From assembly GCF_024172185.1 (NCBI RefSeq), contig NZ_JAMZEC010000001.1, positions 6,107,001 to 6,171,000 of the forward strand: a stretch of 64,000 nucleotides of DNA. The letters run 5' to 3'. Origin of the DNA: Nonomuraea roseoviolacea subsp. carminata. Its GTDB lineage: Bacteria > Actinomycetota > Actinomycetes > Streptosporangiales > Streptosporangiaceae. This document shows, piece after piece, positions 25,771 to 35,400 of this stretch. The position numbers were made by a program, and so were the translations under genes. The notes under the pieces are model-generated. The model worked only from the letters and a program-made list of their open reading frames with translations. It was not told the DNA's origin and searched no databases. Each line of letters starts with the position of its first letter. The first letter of the stretch is position 1.

Positions 25771-27090
25771 ATGAACCTGCAGGAACGCCTCGACGAGGCG
25801 GCCAAGACCCACGACGTGCCCGGCGCGGCCATCGCCGTGTGGACCGGCGGCCGGCTGCACGAAGCCGCCACTGGTGTGCTCAACCGGAACACCGGCGTGG
25901 AGACCACCCCCGACAGCGTCTTCCAGGTCGGCTCCACCACCAAGGTGTGGACGGCCGCGCTGATCATGCAGCTGGCCGAGGAGGGCCTGCTCGACCTGGA
26001 CGAGGAGGTGGGCGCCTACCTGCCGGGATTCGCCCTGTCCTACGACACCGTGATCACCGTCAGGCAGCTGCTGACGCACACCGGCGGCTTCGACGGCGAC
26101 CTGTTCGAGGACACCGGGCGCGGCGACGACTGCCTCGACAGGTTCGTGGCCTACCTGCACGGCGCGGGCAAGGTACACGAGCCCGGCGAGCTGTTCTCGT
26201 ACTGCAACGCCGGATACTGCGTGCTCGGCGCGATCGTGGCCAGGCTGCGCGGCACGACCTGGGAGCAGGCGTTGCGGGAGCACCTGCTGACGCCGCTCGG
26301 CGTCACCCACGCGGCGCCGCTGGCCGAGGAGGCCGTGCTGTTCCGCGTGGCGGCCGGACACGTCGGGCCCGGCAACGACGTCTACACCCGGTGGCAGATG
26401 CCCCGCTCCAACGCGCCCGCCGGGTCCACCCTGTGCCTGGCCCCGCGCGAGCTGGTGCGGTTCGGCCGCATGTTCGCCGCGGGCGGCCTCGCCGAGGACG
26501 GCACCAGGGTGCTGTCGGAGGAGAGCGTCACCGCGATGCGCACCCCGCAGGTCGCGGTGCCGGGTGTGCCCGGCCTGATGGCCGCCGACTGGGGTCTCGG
26601 CTTCGAGCTGTTCACCTGGGGCGCCTACGGGCACGACGGCGGGACCCCGGGCCAGAGCACGTTCTGGCGGGTGGCGGACGACGGCTCGTTCGCGATCGCG
26701 ATGTGCCTCAACGGTGGCGGCTTCGTCGGCGTCCTGAACGACCTGCTCCTTCCGCTGCTCAGGGAGGGCGGGCTGGCGGCCCCCGACCTGCCCCGCCCGC
26801 CCGAGCGGCCGCGGGCCGTGGACCCCGCGCCGTACACGGGCCGCTACGAGGGGCCCCAGCTTGCCTACGAGGTCTCGCCGGCGGGCGGCGGCGTCGAGAT
26901 CACCCTGATCCCCGGCGCCTTCGAGGCCAGTATGGGCCAGCAGCGCACCACCGCCAGGTACGTCCACCTCGCCGGGGAGACCTTCATCGCCGAGCGGCCC
27001 GAGGACGGCAGGCACGACACCGTCACGTTCGTCGTGCGTGACGGGGTCGCCACGCACCTGCACAACAGCCGAGCGGTCCCGCGCGTCTGA
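25771..27090 (+). CDS. Serine beta-lactamase-fold hydrolase, paralogue 2
   Basis: A 439-aa paralogue of the preceding gene. Motifs are Ser55-Thr-Thr-Lys58 (GSTTKVWTAAL), Tyr144-Cys-Asn146 (SYCNAGY) and His-Asp-Gly instead of His-Gly-Gly (YGHDGGTPGQ). Similar segments such as FDGDLFEDTGRGDDCLDRF align with IDGDLFLDTGRGDDCIKKY upstream, so the pair arose by tandem duplication and then diverged. It also lacks an export signal. The C-terminal extension after the catalytic domain (about residue 350 on) parallels that of paralogue 1. Substrate unknown; operon partners suggest peptide-like substrates. Confidence 0.88.
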   Translation: MNLQERLDEAAKTHDVPGAAIAVWTGGRLHEAATGVLNRNTGVETTPDSVFQVGSTTKVWTAALIMQLAEEGLLDLDEEVGAYLPGFALSYDTVITVRQLLTHTGGFDGDLFEDTGRGDDCLDRFVAYLHGAGKVHEPGELFSYCNAGYCVLGAIVARLRGTTWEQALREHLLTPLGVTHAAPLAEEAVLFRVAAGHVGPGNDVYTRWQMPRSNAPAGSTLCLAPRELVRFGRMFAAGGLAEDGTRVLSEESVTAMRTPQVAVPGVPGLMAADWGLGFELFTWGAYGHDGGTPGQSTFWRVADDGSFAIAMCLNGGGFVGVLNDLLLPLLREGGLAAPDLPRPPERPRAVDPAPYTGRYEGPQLAYEVSPAGGGVEITLIPGAFEASMGQQRTTARYVHLAGETFIAERPEDGRHDTVTFVVRDGVATHLHNSRAVPRV

Positions 27091-27142
27091 GCAGGCCGCG
27101 AACGTCGTCGTCAAGCCGCTGCACGGGTGAGGGCGGGCTGGC

Positions 27143-27709
27143 ATGCTGGGGCGCATGAACCAGACCATGGAGGAGACGCTGCCGCTCTTGGAACGCGCCG
27201 CCGGGCGTACGGCGGACCTGGTGGAGGGCATCGGCGACGACGAGCTCGCGCTGCCGACGCCGTGCGCCGAGTTCGACGTCCGCGGCCTGATCGCCCACCT
27301 GGAGTGGGGGGCTTCGCTGTTCGAGTCGCTGGCCTCCGGCGGCGGGATGATCCCGCAGGGCGAGTACACCGGAGACTTCCGGGAGCGGGCCGGGCGGATG
27401 CTGGCCGCCTGGCGCAGGCCGGAGGCGTGGGAGGGGGTCAGCCCCGGCATGGGGCTGCCGATGGCGACCCTCGCCGCGATGAGCCTCTGCGACCTCGTCG
27501 TCCACGGCTGGGACCTGTCCGTGGCGACCGGCCGGCCGTACGAGGTGGACGGGGAGGAGGCGGAGCGGCTGCTCGCCTTCGCCGGTCAGATGGCCCCGAC
27601 GGGGCGGAAGATGGGGGCGTTCGGCGAGCCGGTGGAGGTGCCCGCCGGAGCGTCCGCGCTGGAGCGCGCCTTGGGGGAGCTGGGCCGCGACCCCTCGTGG
27701 AAGCCGTGA
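27143..27709 (+). CDS. TIGR03086 family protein (DinB/mycothiol-isomerase-like fold)
   Basis: A 188-aa protein of the actinobacterial TIGR03086 group, related to DinB and mycothiol-dependent maleylpyruvate isomerase four-helix bundles. Typical features are the N-terminal LPLLERAAGRTADLVEGI, the PTPCAEFDVRGLIAHL signature and CDLVVHGWDLSVATGRPY near residue 115-132, with the HGWDLA-type motif preserved. Function of the group is mostly unknown. The start is uncertain: ATG at 27143 or ATG at 27155; neither has a strong ribosome site and leaderless translation is possible. It is a single gene after the hydrolase operon. Confidence 0.83.
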   Translation: MLGRMNQTMEETLPLLERAAGRTADLVEGIGDDELALPTPCAEFDVRGLIAHLEWGASLFESLASGGGMIPQGEYTGDFRERAGRMLAAWRRPEAWEGVSPGMGLPMATLAAMSLCDLVVHGWDLSVATGRPYEVDGEEAERLLAFAGQMAPTGRKMGAFGEPVEVPAGASALERALGELGRDPSWKP

Positions 27710-27839
27710 CGATCTCTGGGGCGTGAGGGGGCGGGGTGATCCGGGCGATCACGCCCCGGTCGCGGTTCGCGCTCGCTTGGATCACTCGCCCGGCCACGCG
27801 GTGACGGGAGACCGTCGATACGCGTGGAGGTGGTAATCC

Positions 27840-29396
27840 GTGAAATTACGCCCATGGGCGGCAGGCGCCGGACTTGTCGCACTGCTCGCTCTCGCGGCCT
27901 GCGGCGGCGGGCCCGGGGGCTCCACCGAGAGCTCCACCGAACGCGCCGCGCCCGCCAGGACCGAGGCCGGCCGGCCCGTGCCCGCCAGGACCGAGGCAGG
28001 CCGGCCCGTGCCCGCCCAGCCCCGTGCCACCCGCCAGGCGCGGCCCGAGGCCGGAAGAAAGACGGCCGCCGACGCCGAGCAGGACACCGGCCGTGACGCG
28101 GCCGAGGCGCGGATCTCGACGTTCGCCCTCGACGTCGACACCGCCTCGTACTCCTACGCCCGCCGCGCCCTCGGCGAGGGACGCTGGCCCGAGCCCGCCC
28201 GCATCCGGCCCGAGGAGTTCGTCAACTCCTTCGGCCAGGACTACGCCGAGCCCGCCGGCGACGGCTTCACCGTCCGCATCGACGGCGCGCACCTGCCCGG
28301 CTCCGACACGGCCGTCGTCCGCGTGGGCCTGCGCACGCGCGGCTCCGACGCCGCCGCCCGCCGCCCCGCCGACCTGACCTTCGTGGTGGACGTCTCCGGA
28401 TCGATGGCCGAGACCGGCCGGCTCGACCTGGTCAAGGAGTCGCTGCACACGCTGATCGACCAGCTCGCCCCGGGCGACCGGGTGTCGGTCGTCGCGTTCA
28501 GCGACACGGCCGAGACCCTCGTCCCGATGACGCCGCTCACCGCCCGGCCCGCCCTGCACGCCGCCGTGGACCGGCTCGCCGTCCAGGGCGGCACGAACCT
28601 GGAGACCGGGCTGGTCACCGGGTATCGGCAGGCGTCCCGGGCGTTCCGCCCCGCCGCCGTCAATCGCGTCGTCCTGCTGTCCGACGGCCTGGCCAACCAG
28701 GGCGTCACCGCCTGGCAGGCCATCCTCGACCGGGTCAAGGAGTACGCGGGCCGGCAGGTCACGCTGCTCACGGTCGGCGTCGGCCGCGACTACGGCGACG
28801 AGCTGATGGAACAGCTCGCCGACAACGGCGACGGCGCCGCCGTGTACGTCAGCACCCGGGAGGAGGCCGCGAAGGTCTTCGCCGAGCGGCTGCCCACCAC
28901 CATCGAGCTGCGCGCCCGCGACGCCAAGGCACAGGTCGCCTTCAACCCGTCGGTCGTGGAGAGCCAGCAGCTCCTCGGCTACGACAACCGGGTCATGGCG
29001 GCCGAGGGGTTCCGCGACGACGCGCGCGACGGCGGCGAGGTCGGCCCCGGCCACGCGGTGACGGCCCTCTACAGCGTCCGCCTCAGGCCGGGAGCCACGG
29101 GCCAGCTCGCCCAGGCCACCGTGCGCTGGCAGGACCCGGACACGCGCGCCCCGGCGGAGGCGAGCGGGTCCGTGGACGTCGACGCGCTGGCCCCGTCGAT
29201 CTGGGACAAGGCGCCGGTCCGGCTCCAGGTGGACGTGGTGGCCGCCGCCTTCGCGGTGTACATGCGGGACAGGCAGGCGTTCGGGATGGACCTGCCGGTG
29301 CTGGGGGAGCACGCCAGGCGGCTGGCGGAGAGCGCGGAGGACCCGATGGTGTCCGAACTGGCCCGCCTCATCGACCGGGCCCGCGCCATCGGGTGA
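27840..29396 (+). CDS. von Willebrand factor A-domain lipoprotein
   Basis: A 518-aa surface lipoprotein. The GTG start has a strong GGAGGTGG ribosome site. The signal ends in a LAAC lipobox with Cys21. A low-complexity linker (residues 22-90) contains two identical decapeptides. After VNSFGQDY, a VWA domain carries the MIDAS motif Asp184-Val-Ser-Gly-Ser188 and DGLANQGVT, so it should bind a divalent metal and possibly a protein partner. N- and C-terminal regions (ALDVDTASYSYARRALGEG; DLPVLGEHARRLA) match the YfbK-like VWA group. Function unknown; the gene is monocistronic and lies before tRNA-Ala. Confidence 0.9.
   Translation: MKLRPWAAGAGLVALLALAACGGGPGGSTESSTERAAPARTEAGRPVPARTEAGRPVPAQPRATRQARPEAGRKTAADAEQDTGRDAAEARISTFALDVDTASYSYARRALGEGRWPEPARIRPEEFVNSFGQDYAEPAGDGFTVRIDGAHLPGSDTAVVRVGLRTRGSDAAARRPADLTFVVDVSGSMAETGRLDLVKESLHTLIDQLAPGDRVSVVAFSDTAETLVPMTPLTARPALHAAVDRLAVQGGTNLETGLVTGYRQASRAFRPAAVNRVVLLSDGLANQGVTAWQAILDRVKEYAGRQVTLLTVGVGRDYGDELMEQLADNGDGAAVYVSTREEAAKVFAERLPTTIELRARDAKAQVAFNPSVVESQQLLGYDNRVMAAEGFRDDARDGGEVGPGHAVTALYSVRLRPGATGQLAQATVRWQDPDTRAPAEASGSVDVDALAPSIWDKAPVRLQVDVVAAAFAVYMRDRQAFGMDLPVLGEHARRLAESAEDPMVSELARLIDRARAIG
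27951..28010. repeat. 30-bp tandem repeat in the lipoprotein linker
   Basis: Two adjacent 30-bp units (27951-27980, 27981-28010) differ at one base and encode the decapeptide PARTEAGRPV twice (residues 38-57). The frame is preserved because the unit is ten codons. Confidence 0.9.
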
Positions 29397-29490
29397 GGTC
29401 ACCGCGGCGGTCCCGGGCCGCCGGCCGCTGACCGGGCCGCCGACCGTGCTCGGCGGCCCGGGAAGTCCGATACACTGGTGCACGCAGCGC

Positions 29491-29563
29491 GGGGCTATGG
29501 CGCAGTTGGTAGCGCGCCTCCATGGCATGGAGGAGGTCTGGGGTTCGAATCCCCATAGCTCCA
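29491..29563 (+). tRNA. tRNA-Ala (anticodon GGC)
   Basis: A 73-nt cloverleaf: acceptor GGGGCTA pairs with TAGCTCC, including the G3-U70 wobble that is the alanine identity element. The D arm is GCGC...GCGC, the anticodon stem CCTCC/GGAGG holds loop ATGGCAT with anticodon GGC, and the T arm is TGGGG-TTCGAAT-CCCCA. Discriminator is A; the CCA end is not encoded. It decodes GCC, the favoured alanine codon here. Confidence 0.97.
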
Positions 29564-29568
29564 CAGGG

Positions 29569-29605
29569 GAGATCCCGTCCGATCGGCTCGATCGGGCGGG
29601 ATCTC
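29569..29605 (+). terminator. Rho-independent-like terminator of tRNA-Ala
   Basis: Six bases after the tRNA, arms 29569-29585 and 29589-29605 form a 17-bp stem with one G-U pair and a GCT loop, followed by GTCGTTTC. The poor T-run is usual for actinomycetes. Confidence 0.85.
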
Positions 29606-29611
29606 GTCGTT

Positions 29612-30796
29612 TCAGGGGTGTGCCGGGCGTCGCGCCGCCCTGATCACGCCGCCTTGGGCGGCTGCCAGTCGAGGGTTCTCGTGGTCGCGGTCAGGTAGGT
29701 GCCGGCGGGCAGGAGCGAGGCCAGCGTCGGCCACCGGGTGGCGTAGCTGGATGATGCGCCCGACCTGGGCGGAAGCTCGCGCCACCTGCTGCGAGCGCGG
29801 CCGCCGCACCTGGTCGTAGCGAAGGAGCGCCGCGTCGACGTCGTCCGTGGCCGACAGGAACGCGGTCAGGGTGGCGGCGTCCTCCAGCGCCTGGGCCGCG
29901 CCCTGGCCGAGGTCGGGCGTGAGCGCGTGGGCGGCGTCGCCGAGCAGGGCCACCCGGCCCGAGACGTAGGTGTCGAGCGGGGCGGCCAGGGCGTGGATGT
30001 CGTGCCTGATGAGCGCGTCGGGCGAGGTGGCCGCGATGAGCTCGGGGATGGGCCGGTGCCAGTCGGCGTGCCTGGCCGCCACCTGGGCCAGGGTGTCGTA
30101 CGCGCCGGTGCCCTCCGGCCAGGACTCGGTGGAGTACCAGTAGACGCGGCCGTCGGCCAGCGGGATGACGCCGAAGCGCCGGCCGCGGCCCCAGGTCTCG
30201 GTGGTGACCATCGGCATCCCGGCGGGCGCGCGGCCGGCCTCGACGACGGCGCGCCAGGTGACGTACCCGGCGTAGGCCGGCCCCGGGTGGCCGGGGAACA
30301 GGGCAGTCCGGACGTTGCTGCGTATCCCGTCGGCGGCCACGATCACGTCGGCGGTCAGCTCTCCCGGCCCGTCGGGCCCCTCGAAGGCGAGCGTGCCCGG
30401 CCCCAGCAGGCCGGTCGCGGTGTGGCCGAGCCGGATCTCGGTGCCCTCCGCCGCGCCGATCAGCAGGTCGTGCAGGTCGGCGCAGTGCAGCGCGAAGGTC
30501 GGCACGCCCATGCGCTGTTGCAGTTCCTCCACCTTGGCCCGCATCAGCCATCGTCCGGAGGGCAGGCGCAGCCCCGCCGCGCCCTGGGCCATGCCGCGGG
30601 CGCGAAGCGGCGCGCCCAGGCCCAGCGCGTCGAGCGCGCGGACGGCGTTCGGCGCGAGCGTGATGCCGGAGCCCAGCGGCTGGAAGGCGGGCGCCCGTTC
30701 CAGCAGCGTGACCCGCCAGCCGGCGCGCCGCAGTCCGATCGCGGTGGCCAGGCCGCCGATGCCGCCGCCGACGATGAGCGCATGCGAGGAGTTCAT
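29612..30796 (-). CDS. FAD-dependent monooxygenase (UbiH/PHBH-like), C-terminus apparently frameshifted
   Basis: A flavoprotein hydroxylase of 394 aa as read. Features in order: GxGxxG dinucleotide site ALIVGGGIGGLATAIGLRRAG (residues 6-26), the DG motif IVAADGIRSNVR and the GD motif VALLGDAAHALTPDLGQGA near residue 280. ATG 30796 is chosen for its GGAGAAAGG site; the longer frame to 30853 would run across the operator. The conserved tail appears broken: after QLRHPVA the reading frame becomes Arg/Pro-rich, while one frame over reads LLPAGTYLTATTRTLDWQPP and stops at 29644-29646. One extra base near 29730 would explain this. Substrate unknown; control by the adjacent TetR is likely. Confidence 0.85.
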   Translation of the reverse strand: MNSSHALIVGGGIGGLATAIGLRRAGWRVTLLERAPAFQPLGSGITLAPNAVRALDALGLGAPLRARGMAQGAAGLRLPSGRWLMRAKVEELQQRMGVPTFALHCADLHDLLIGAAEGTEIRLGHTATGLLGPGTLAFEGPDGPGELTADVIVAADGIRSNVRTALFPGHPGPAYAGYVTWRAVVEAGRAPAGMPMVTTETWGRGRRFGVIPLADGRVYWYSTESWPEGTGAYDTLAQVAARHADWHRPIPELIAATSPDALIRHDIHALAAPLDTYVSGRVALLGDAAHALTPDLGQGAAQALEDAATLTAFLSATDDVDAALLRYDQVRRPRSQQVARASAQVGRIIQLRHPVADAGLAPARRHLPDRDHENPRLAAAQGGVIRAARRPAHP

Positions 30797-30822
30797 GACG
30801 GTTGTCGCCTTTCTCCGGGCTT

Positions 30823-30840
30823 CCATACAGTGCTGTATGG
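30823..30840. promoter_or_regulatory. TetR-type operator upstream of the monooxygenase
   Basis: CCATACAGTGCTGTATGG is an 18-bp palindrome with perfect 8-bp arms around TG, 27 bp before the monooxygenase ATG. The size and position fit a TetR-family dimer site, and the TetR gene lies 200 bp upstream on the same strand. Confidence 0.78.
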
Positions 30841-31039
30841 TACGCCCCGTCACGCCAGGGGAAGATCGCGGGGTCGCCGGCGGCGCGGCTGCGCTCGGCG
30901 GCTACGGCCTGACCGGCGCGCGGCTGCACGGCACGGCCGCCCTGCCGCTCGGCGGCCTGCTCGCGCTCGGCGCCGTCAGCGACGGACTGACCAGGCGTGC
31001 GGGGCGTCGGCGGGCCCCCGTCGCCGGTCGTGGTGACCC

Positions 31040-31606
31040 TCAGCGGGCAGGGCCGAGCAGCATCTCCATCAGCCGCTCGGCGTACGCGGCGTCGGCGTAC
31101 ACCTCGGGCGCGCCGCGGCGGGCCTGGCAGTGGCCGAGGTAGGCGACGTGGAAGATGCGGGCACGCTCGTCGCTCTCCCGCTCGCCGTACCCCAGATCGG
31201 CGAAGACCCGCCGCAGCAGGCGCAGGCGGGCCGCCGTGACCCGCCGCAGGGCCGGAGCCACCAGCGGGTCGGCGGCCCTGGCGGCCAGCGCCGCCTCGAT
31301 GTCGGCGGCCGCCGGGTGCGTGAAGGCGGTCACGAAGATCGCCCGGAGCCGCTGCGCCGGGTCCGCCACCGCGGCCAGGGCGGCCTCGACGTCGGTGACG
31401 CCCTCCTTCTCCCAGGTCTCCAGCGCGGCGACCAGCAGGTCCTGGCGGTTCTTGAAGTGCCAGTAGAAGCTGCCGCGCGTGGTGCCGAGCTCGGTGGCCA
31501 GCCGGTCCACCGCGACCGCGGCGATCCCGCCCTCGCCGATCGCCCGCAGGGCGGCGCGCGTCCAGTCCTCGCGGGTGAGCAGGCGTTCTCCGTTGCGTGT
31601 GGCCAC
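31040..31606 (-). CDS. TetR-family transcriptional regulator
   Basis: A 188-aa regulator with the usual N-terminal helix-turn-helix (VAVDRLATELGTTRGSFYWHFKNRQDLL, split as VAVDRLATELGTTRGSF and YWHFKNRQDLL, about residues 32-59) and an all-helical ligand domain. It is encoded just upstream of the FAD monooxygenase, separated by about 240 bp that contain the 18-bp palindrome at 30823-30840. The simple reading is that it represses the monooxygenase until a hydrophobic or aromatic ligand binds. No second palindrome of this type was noticed in front of its own start, so autoregulation is not evident. Confidence 0.9.
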   Translation of the reverse strand: MATRNGERLLTREDWTRAALRAIGEGGIAAVAVDRLATELGTTRGSFYWHFKNRQDLLVAALETWEKEGVTDVEAALAAVADPAQRLRAIFVTAFTHPAAADIEAALAARAADPLVAPALRRVTAARLRLLRRVFADLGYGERESDERARIFHVAYLGHCQARRGAPEVYADAAYAERLMEMLLGPAR

Positions 31607-31763
31607 CGCCCAACCCTACGAGACGGAACGTCGGCGGGGCGGGGTTCGTCCCGGCCTCGCGCCGCCTTGAGGCGCTCTTGCGGATGATCTTCAAGAACCG
31701 CCCAAGTGCGGGTCGGCATGATGGCGCCGTCCCTCCAGGAGCAGGAGCAGAAGGAGCACCGCC

Positions 31764-32465
31764 ATGCGAACCGCCGCGCACCCCCACGTGCCGCAGATCA
31801 TGCTGCCCGGTCAGGCCGCCGCCGCGCCCGGGCCGCTCGACATGAGCAACATGTACCTGGCGCACTTCGGGTTCCGCCGCGACCTCGGCCACCTGATCAC
31901 CGCGGTCGGCCGGGTCCGCCTCGACGACCGCCGGCGCGTCACCGCCCTGCGCGAGCACCACGCGTGGGTGCTGTTCGTGCTGCACCACCACCACACCGCC
32001 GAGGACGAGACGGTCTGGCCGCGCCTGCGGGAGCGGGCGCCGGAGTCGATCGGCACGATCGACGCGCTGGAGACCGAGCACGAGGCGTGCGACCACTGGC
32101 TCAGCGAGAGCACCGCGGCCTTCGAGGCGTTCGAGGCGGCTCCGTCCGAGCCGGGGCGCGAGCTGCTCATGACCGCCCTGCGCGCGCTGGCCGACACCCT
32201 CGGCGCGCACCTGGCGCACGAGGAGACCGACGGCATCCCGCTGATGATGGCGCACATCACGCCGGAGGAGGACGCGCGGATGCACAAGGGGATCACGAAG
32301 CAGTACGGTCTCCGCAAGCTGGTCACGCTGCTCGGCTGGATCACCGCCGAGCTGCCGCCCGACGTCGAGGCCCACCTGCGCGCGACGGCGCCCAAGCCGA
32401 TGCTGCTGCTCAGCCGCCTGGCCGCCGGCAGTTACCGGCGGCGCGCGGCCTACCTGTGGGGATGA
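31764..32465 (+). CDS. Hemerythrin HHE domain protein
   Basis: A 233-aa soluble protein whose first 150 residues form a hemerythrin-like four-helix bundle. Candidate di-iron ligands are His and Glu in GHLITAVGR, LHHHHTAEDETVWPRL, LETEHEACDHWL and LAHEETDGIPLM. Such proteins bind oxygen, nitric oxide or reactive species, or sense redox state. An AAGGAG ribosome site precedes the ATG. It converges with the AfsR-like regulator and overlaps its 3' end by 16 bp. Another HHE protein is encoded at 58541-59203, with no close sequence match between the two. Confidence 0.88.
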   Translation: MRTAAHPHVPQIMLPGQAAAAPGPLDMSNMYLAHFGFRRDLGHLITAVGRVRLDDRRRVTALREHHAWVLFVLHHHHTAEDETVWPRLRERAPESIGTIDALETEHEACDHWLSESTAAFEAFEAAPSEPGRELLMTALRALADTLGAHLAHEETDGIPLMMAHITPEEDARMHKGITKQYGLRKLVTLLGWITAELPPDVEAHLRATAPKPMLLLSRLAAGSYRRRAAYLWG

Positions 32466-35400
32466 GCCGGCCGGGGATGAGCGGGCCGGGAGTGAGCGGG
32501 CCCGGGATGAGCGGGCCGGGGACGGGCCAGCTCCCGCTCCACGCTCTCGGCGTGGGCGGCGTGCCGCCGCGCCGCCTCCGTGTCGCCCAGCGCCTCGGCC
32601 AGTTGCGCCAGCGACCGGCTGACCGGCCACGTGAGCAGGCCCAGACCGGCGATCCCCATCCGGTCGGCGTACGGCGACGCCTCCGCGTACAGGTCGGCGC
32701 AGGCCGCCCGGTCGCCCAGCGCCGCCCACACCTCGCAGCGGACGACCAGCCAGAACAGGTAGACGAAGGTGCGGGGGATCGGCGGCTGCCGCTCCCACGG
32801 CCCGAGCACCCGCCGCGCCTCCTCCAGCCGGCCGCTGACCACCAGGAAGTGGGCGTACCCGTCGCCGTTGAACCGGTCGAGCTGGTCGTGCTCGACGTCC
32901 TGCGGCGGCTGCACCGCGTCCGCGGCCCCGTGTCGCAGGCGCATGAGCGCGACGTGGTACGTGGCGCCCGCCGTGCTCGACTCCACCCCCCACATCGAGG
33001 TGGCCCGCTGCTCGGCGATGGTCGCCGCGAGCAGCGACTCGGCCGCCTCCAGGTCGCCGCGGTTGGCGAGCACGCCGAGCAGCAGCCAGTTCAGCATGAT
33101 GCGCAGGTACGGCATGTGCGTGCGGCCGACGAGCCGCTCCGCCTCGGCCAGCACGTCGAGGGCCTCCGGCACCCGGCACAGCTCCAGCAGCGTGCCGCCC
33201 TGGCAGGTGAGCCCGATCGTGCGCAGCTCGTGGTCGCCCGCCTCCGACCCGGCGCGGGCCATCTCCTCGCCCGCCGCCAGCCGCTGACGCACCGAGTCCG
33301 GGTCGAGCAGCGCGTAGTAGCGGGCGAACAGCACGCGGCCCAGCAGCGTCGCGTCGTTCTCCTGGCGGGCCAGCCGCGCGGCCTCGGCGCTCCACCGGTC
33401 CCGCTCCGCCGGGAGCCGTCCCGGCTGGTAGTACGTCTGGAGCGCCAGGCAGGCCAGCACCCGGGCCCGGGCGGCCGGCTCCAGCCCCTCGTCGGCGGCC
33501 AGCTCCTCCAGGTCCGCCACCAGGTCGGCGTCGTGCTCGCCGTAGACCTTCCAGGGCTGCAGGATGCGCCCGCCGTACCCGGTCGCGGCCTCGATCCAGC
33601 GCCGCCGGTCGCCCGCCTGCCTGGCCAGGTGGCGGATCCGCGTCAGCTCGGCCTCCTGCCCCAGCGAGTCGCCCGCGCCGAACCTGGCCTCCGCCAGCGC
33701 GAACAGCAGGTCCATCCGCTCGGCCTCGCCGAGCCCGGGGTCGTCCCCGGCCAGCCGTTCGGCCCGTTCCAGCAGCTCGACGGCCACGTCGTACGCGCGC
33801 AGCCGCTTGGCCTCCTCGGCGGCCCGCCACGCCGCCCGCCAGGCCCGCGTGGTGTGGCCCGCGGGCACGGCAGCGAACCAGTGGTGCGCGGCGGCGGCCA
33901 GCCGGTCCGAGGCCGGGCCGCCGGTGCGCGACTCGATCGCGGTGGCCACGGCGGCGTGCAGCCGGGCGCGGCGCAGCACCGGCACCACCTCGGTGAGCGC
34001 CTCCTGCACCAGCGCGTGCACGAACAGGAACCGCCCGGGCCGCCCCTCCGCGACCAGATGGGCGGCCAGGGCCGGCTCCAGCCGGTCCAGCGCCGTGTCC
34101 AGGTCGAGCCCGGCGGCCTCGGCCACGATCGCCACGTCGAACTCCCGCCCGGCCACCGCCGCCACCCGCAGCAGCGCCGCGGACGGCTCGGGCAGCCGGT
34201 TCACCCGGCCGAGCACGACGTCCCGCACGCCCAGCGGCAGCGTGCCGCGGCCCGGCGATCCGGCGCCCAGGTAGCGCATCAGCTCGGTGACGAAGAACGG
34301 GTTGCCGTTCGTGCGGTCCCGCAGCGCGGACACGTCCGTGCCCGCCGGGGTCAACTCGGCCAGGTCGGCGGCCGAGAGCCCGGACAGCGGCAGCCGGACC
34401 GCCTGCCGGCGCGCCAGCGCCTCGAACGCCTCGGCCAGCGCGCCCTCCGGCGGCGGCCAGTCGCGTGCCGTGCCCACCAGGGCCAGCCTGCCGTCGCGCA
34501 CGTGCCCGGCCAGGTAGCCGAGCAGCCGCAGCGAGGACCGGTCCGCCCAGTGCAGGTCGTCCAGCACCACCAGCACCGGCCGCCGGCCCGCGGTCAGCGC
34601 CCGCGCCGCCGCCTGGTACGTGCGGAACCGGGCGCCCTCCGGGTCGGTCCCGGTCGCGGAGCCGACGCCGGGCAGGTCGGCGCGCACGTCGGCGGGTAGC
34701 GGCGGAAGCGTGTCGGCCAGCCGTTCCAGCACGGTCACCCACGGCCAGAACGCGGGCGCCCCCTCCGTGGCCGCGCACCGGCCCACCGCGACCGTGAAGC
34801 CCTTGGCCCGGGCCCGGCTCACGAGTTCCTCGGCCAGCCGCGTCTTGCCGATCCCCGGCTCTCCGGTGATGAGCGAGAAGCCGGGACGGCCGGCCGCCGC
34901 CGCGTCCAGCAGCCCGTCCAGCGCGGCCAGCTCCTCCTTCCGGCCCGCGATCCCCGGCCCGCCCGTCTCCCGCTCGCCCGTCTTCGGCTCGCCCGCGTCC
35001 GCTCCGGCCGTCTTCGGCTCGCCCGCGTCCGCTCCGGCCGTCTCCGGCGCGCCCGCCTCCGCCCCGGTCATCTCCGCCCCGGCCGCCTCAGGCGCACTGG
35101 ACCGGGGTCCGGCTGACCGGGGGTCGAGCCGCTGCCGCCGGGGAAGCAACGCGGGGGATCGGCCGAGGATGTCCCGTTCCAGCTCGCGCAGCTCCTCGCC
35201 CGGGTCGATGCCGAGCTCCTCGGCCAGGATCCGGCGCGCCGTGCGCAGCGTCTCCAGGGCCTCGCCCTGGCGGCCGCAGCGGTAGAGCGCCAGCGCCCGC
35301 AGCGCCCACAGCCGCTCCCGCAGCGGGTGCTCGTACGTCAGCGCCTCCAGCTCGCCCAGCAGCTCGTCGTGCCGGTCCTGCCGGATGACCGCGCCCACCC

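Noticed and set aside
24427..27450. A 1007-codon minus-strand frame opposite the beta-lactamase-fold genes
   Set aside because: Antisense shadow; both plus-strand genes have full catalytic motifs.
30838..31142. Possible small plus-strand gene starting inside the TetR-site palindrome
   Set aside because: No ribosome site, runs into the TetR gene antisense and changes to Arg/Ser-rich shadow composition.
29691..34778. A 1695-codon open frame on the minus strand
   Set aside because: It is Arg/Gly/Pro-rich shadow translation across the monooxygenase, TetR, hemerythrin and AfsR-like genes, which have recognisable domains in other frames. Long false frames are expected at this GC content.
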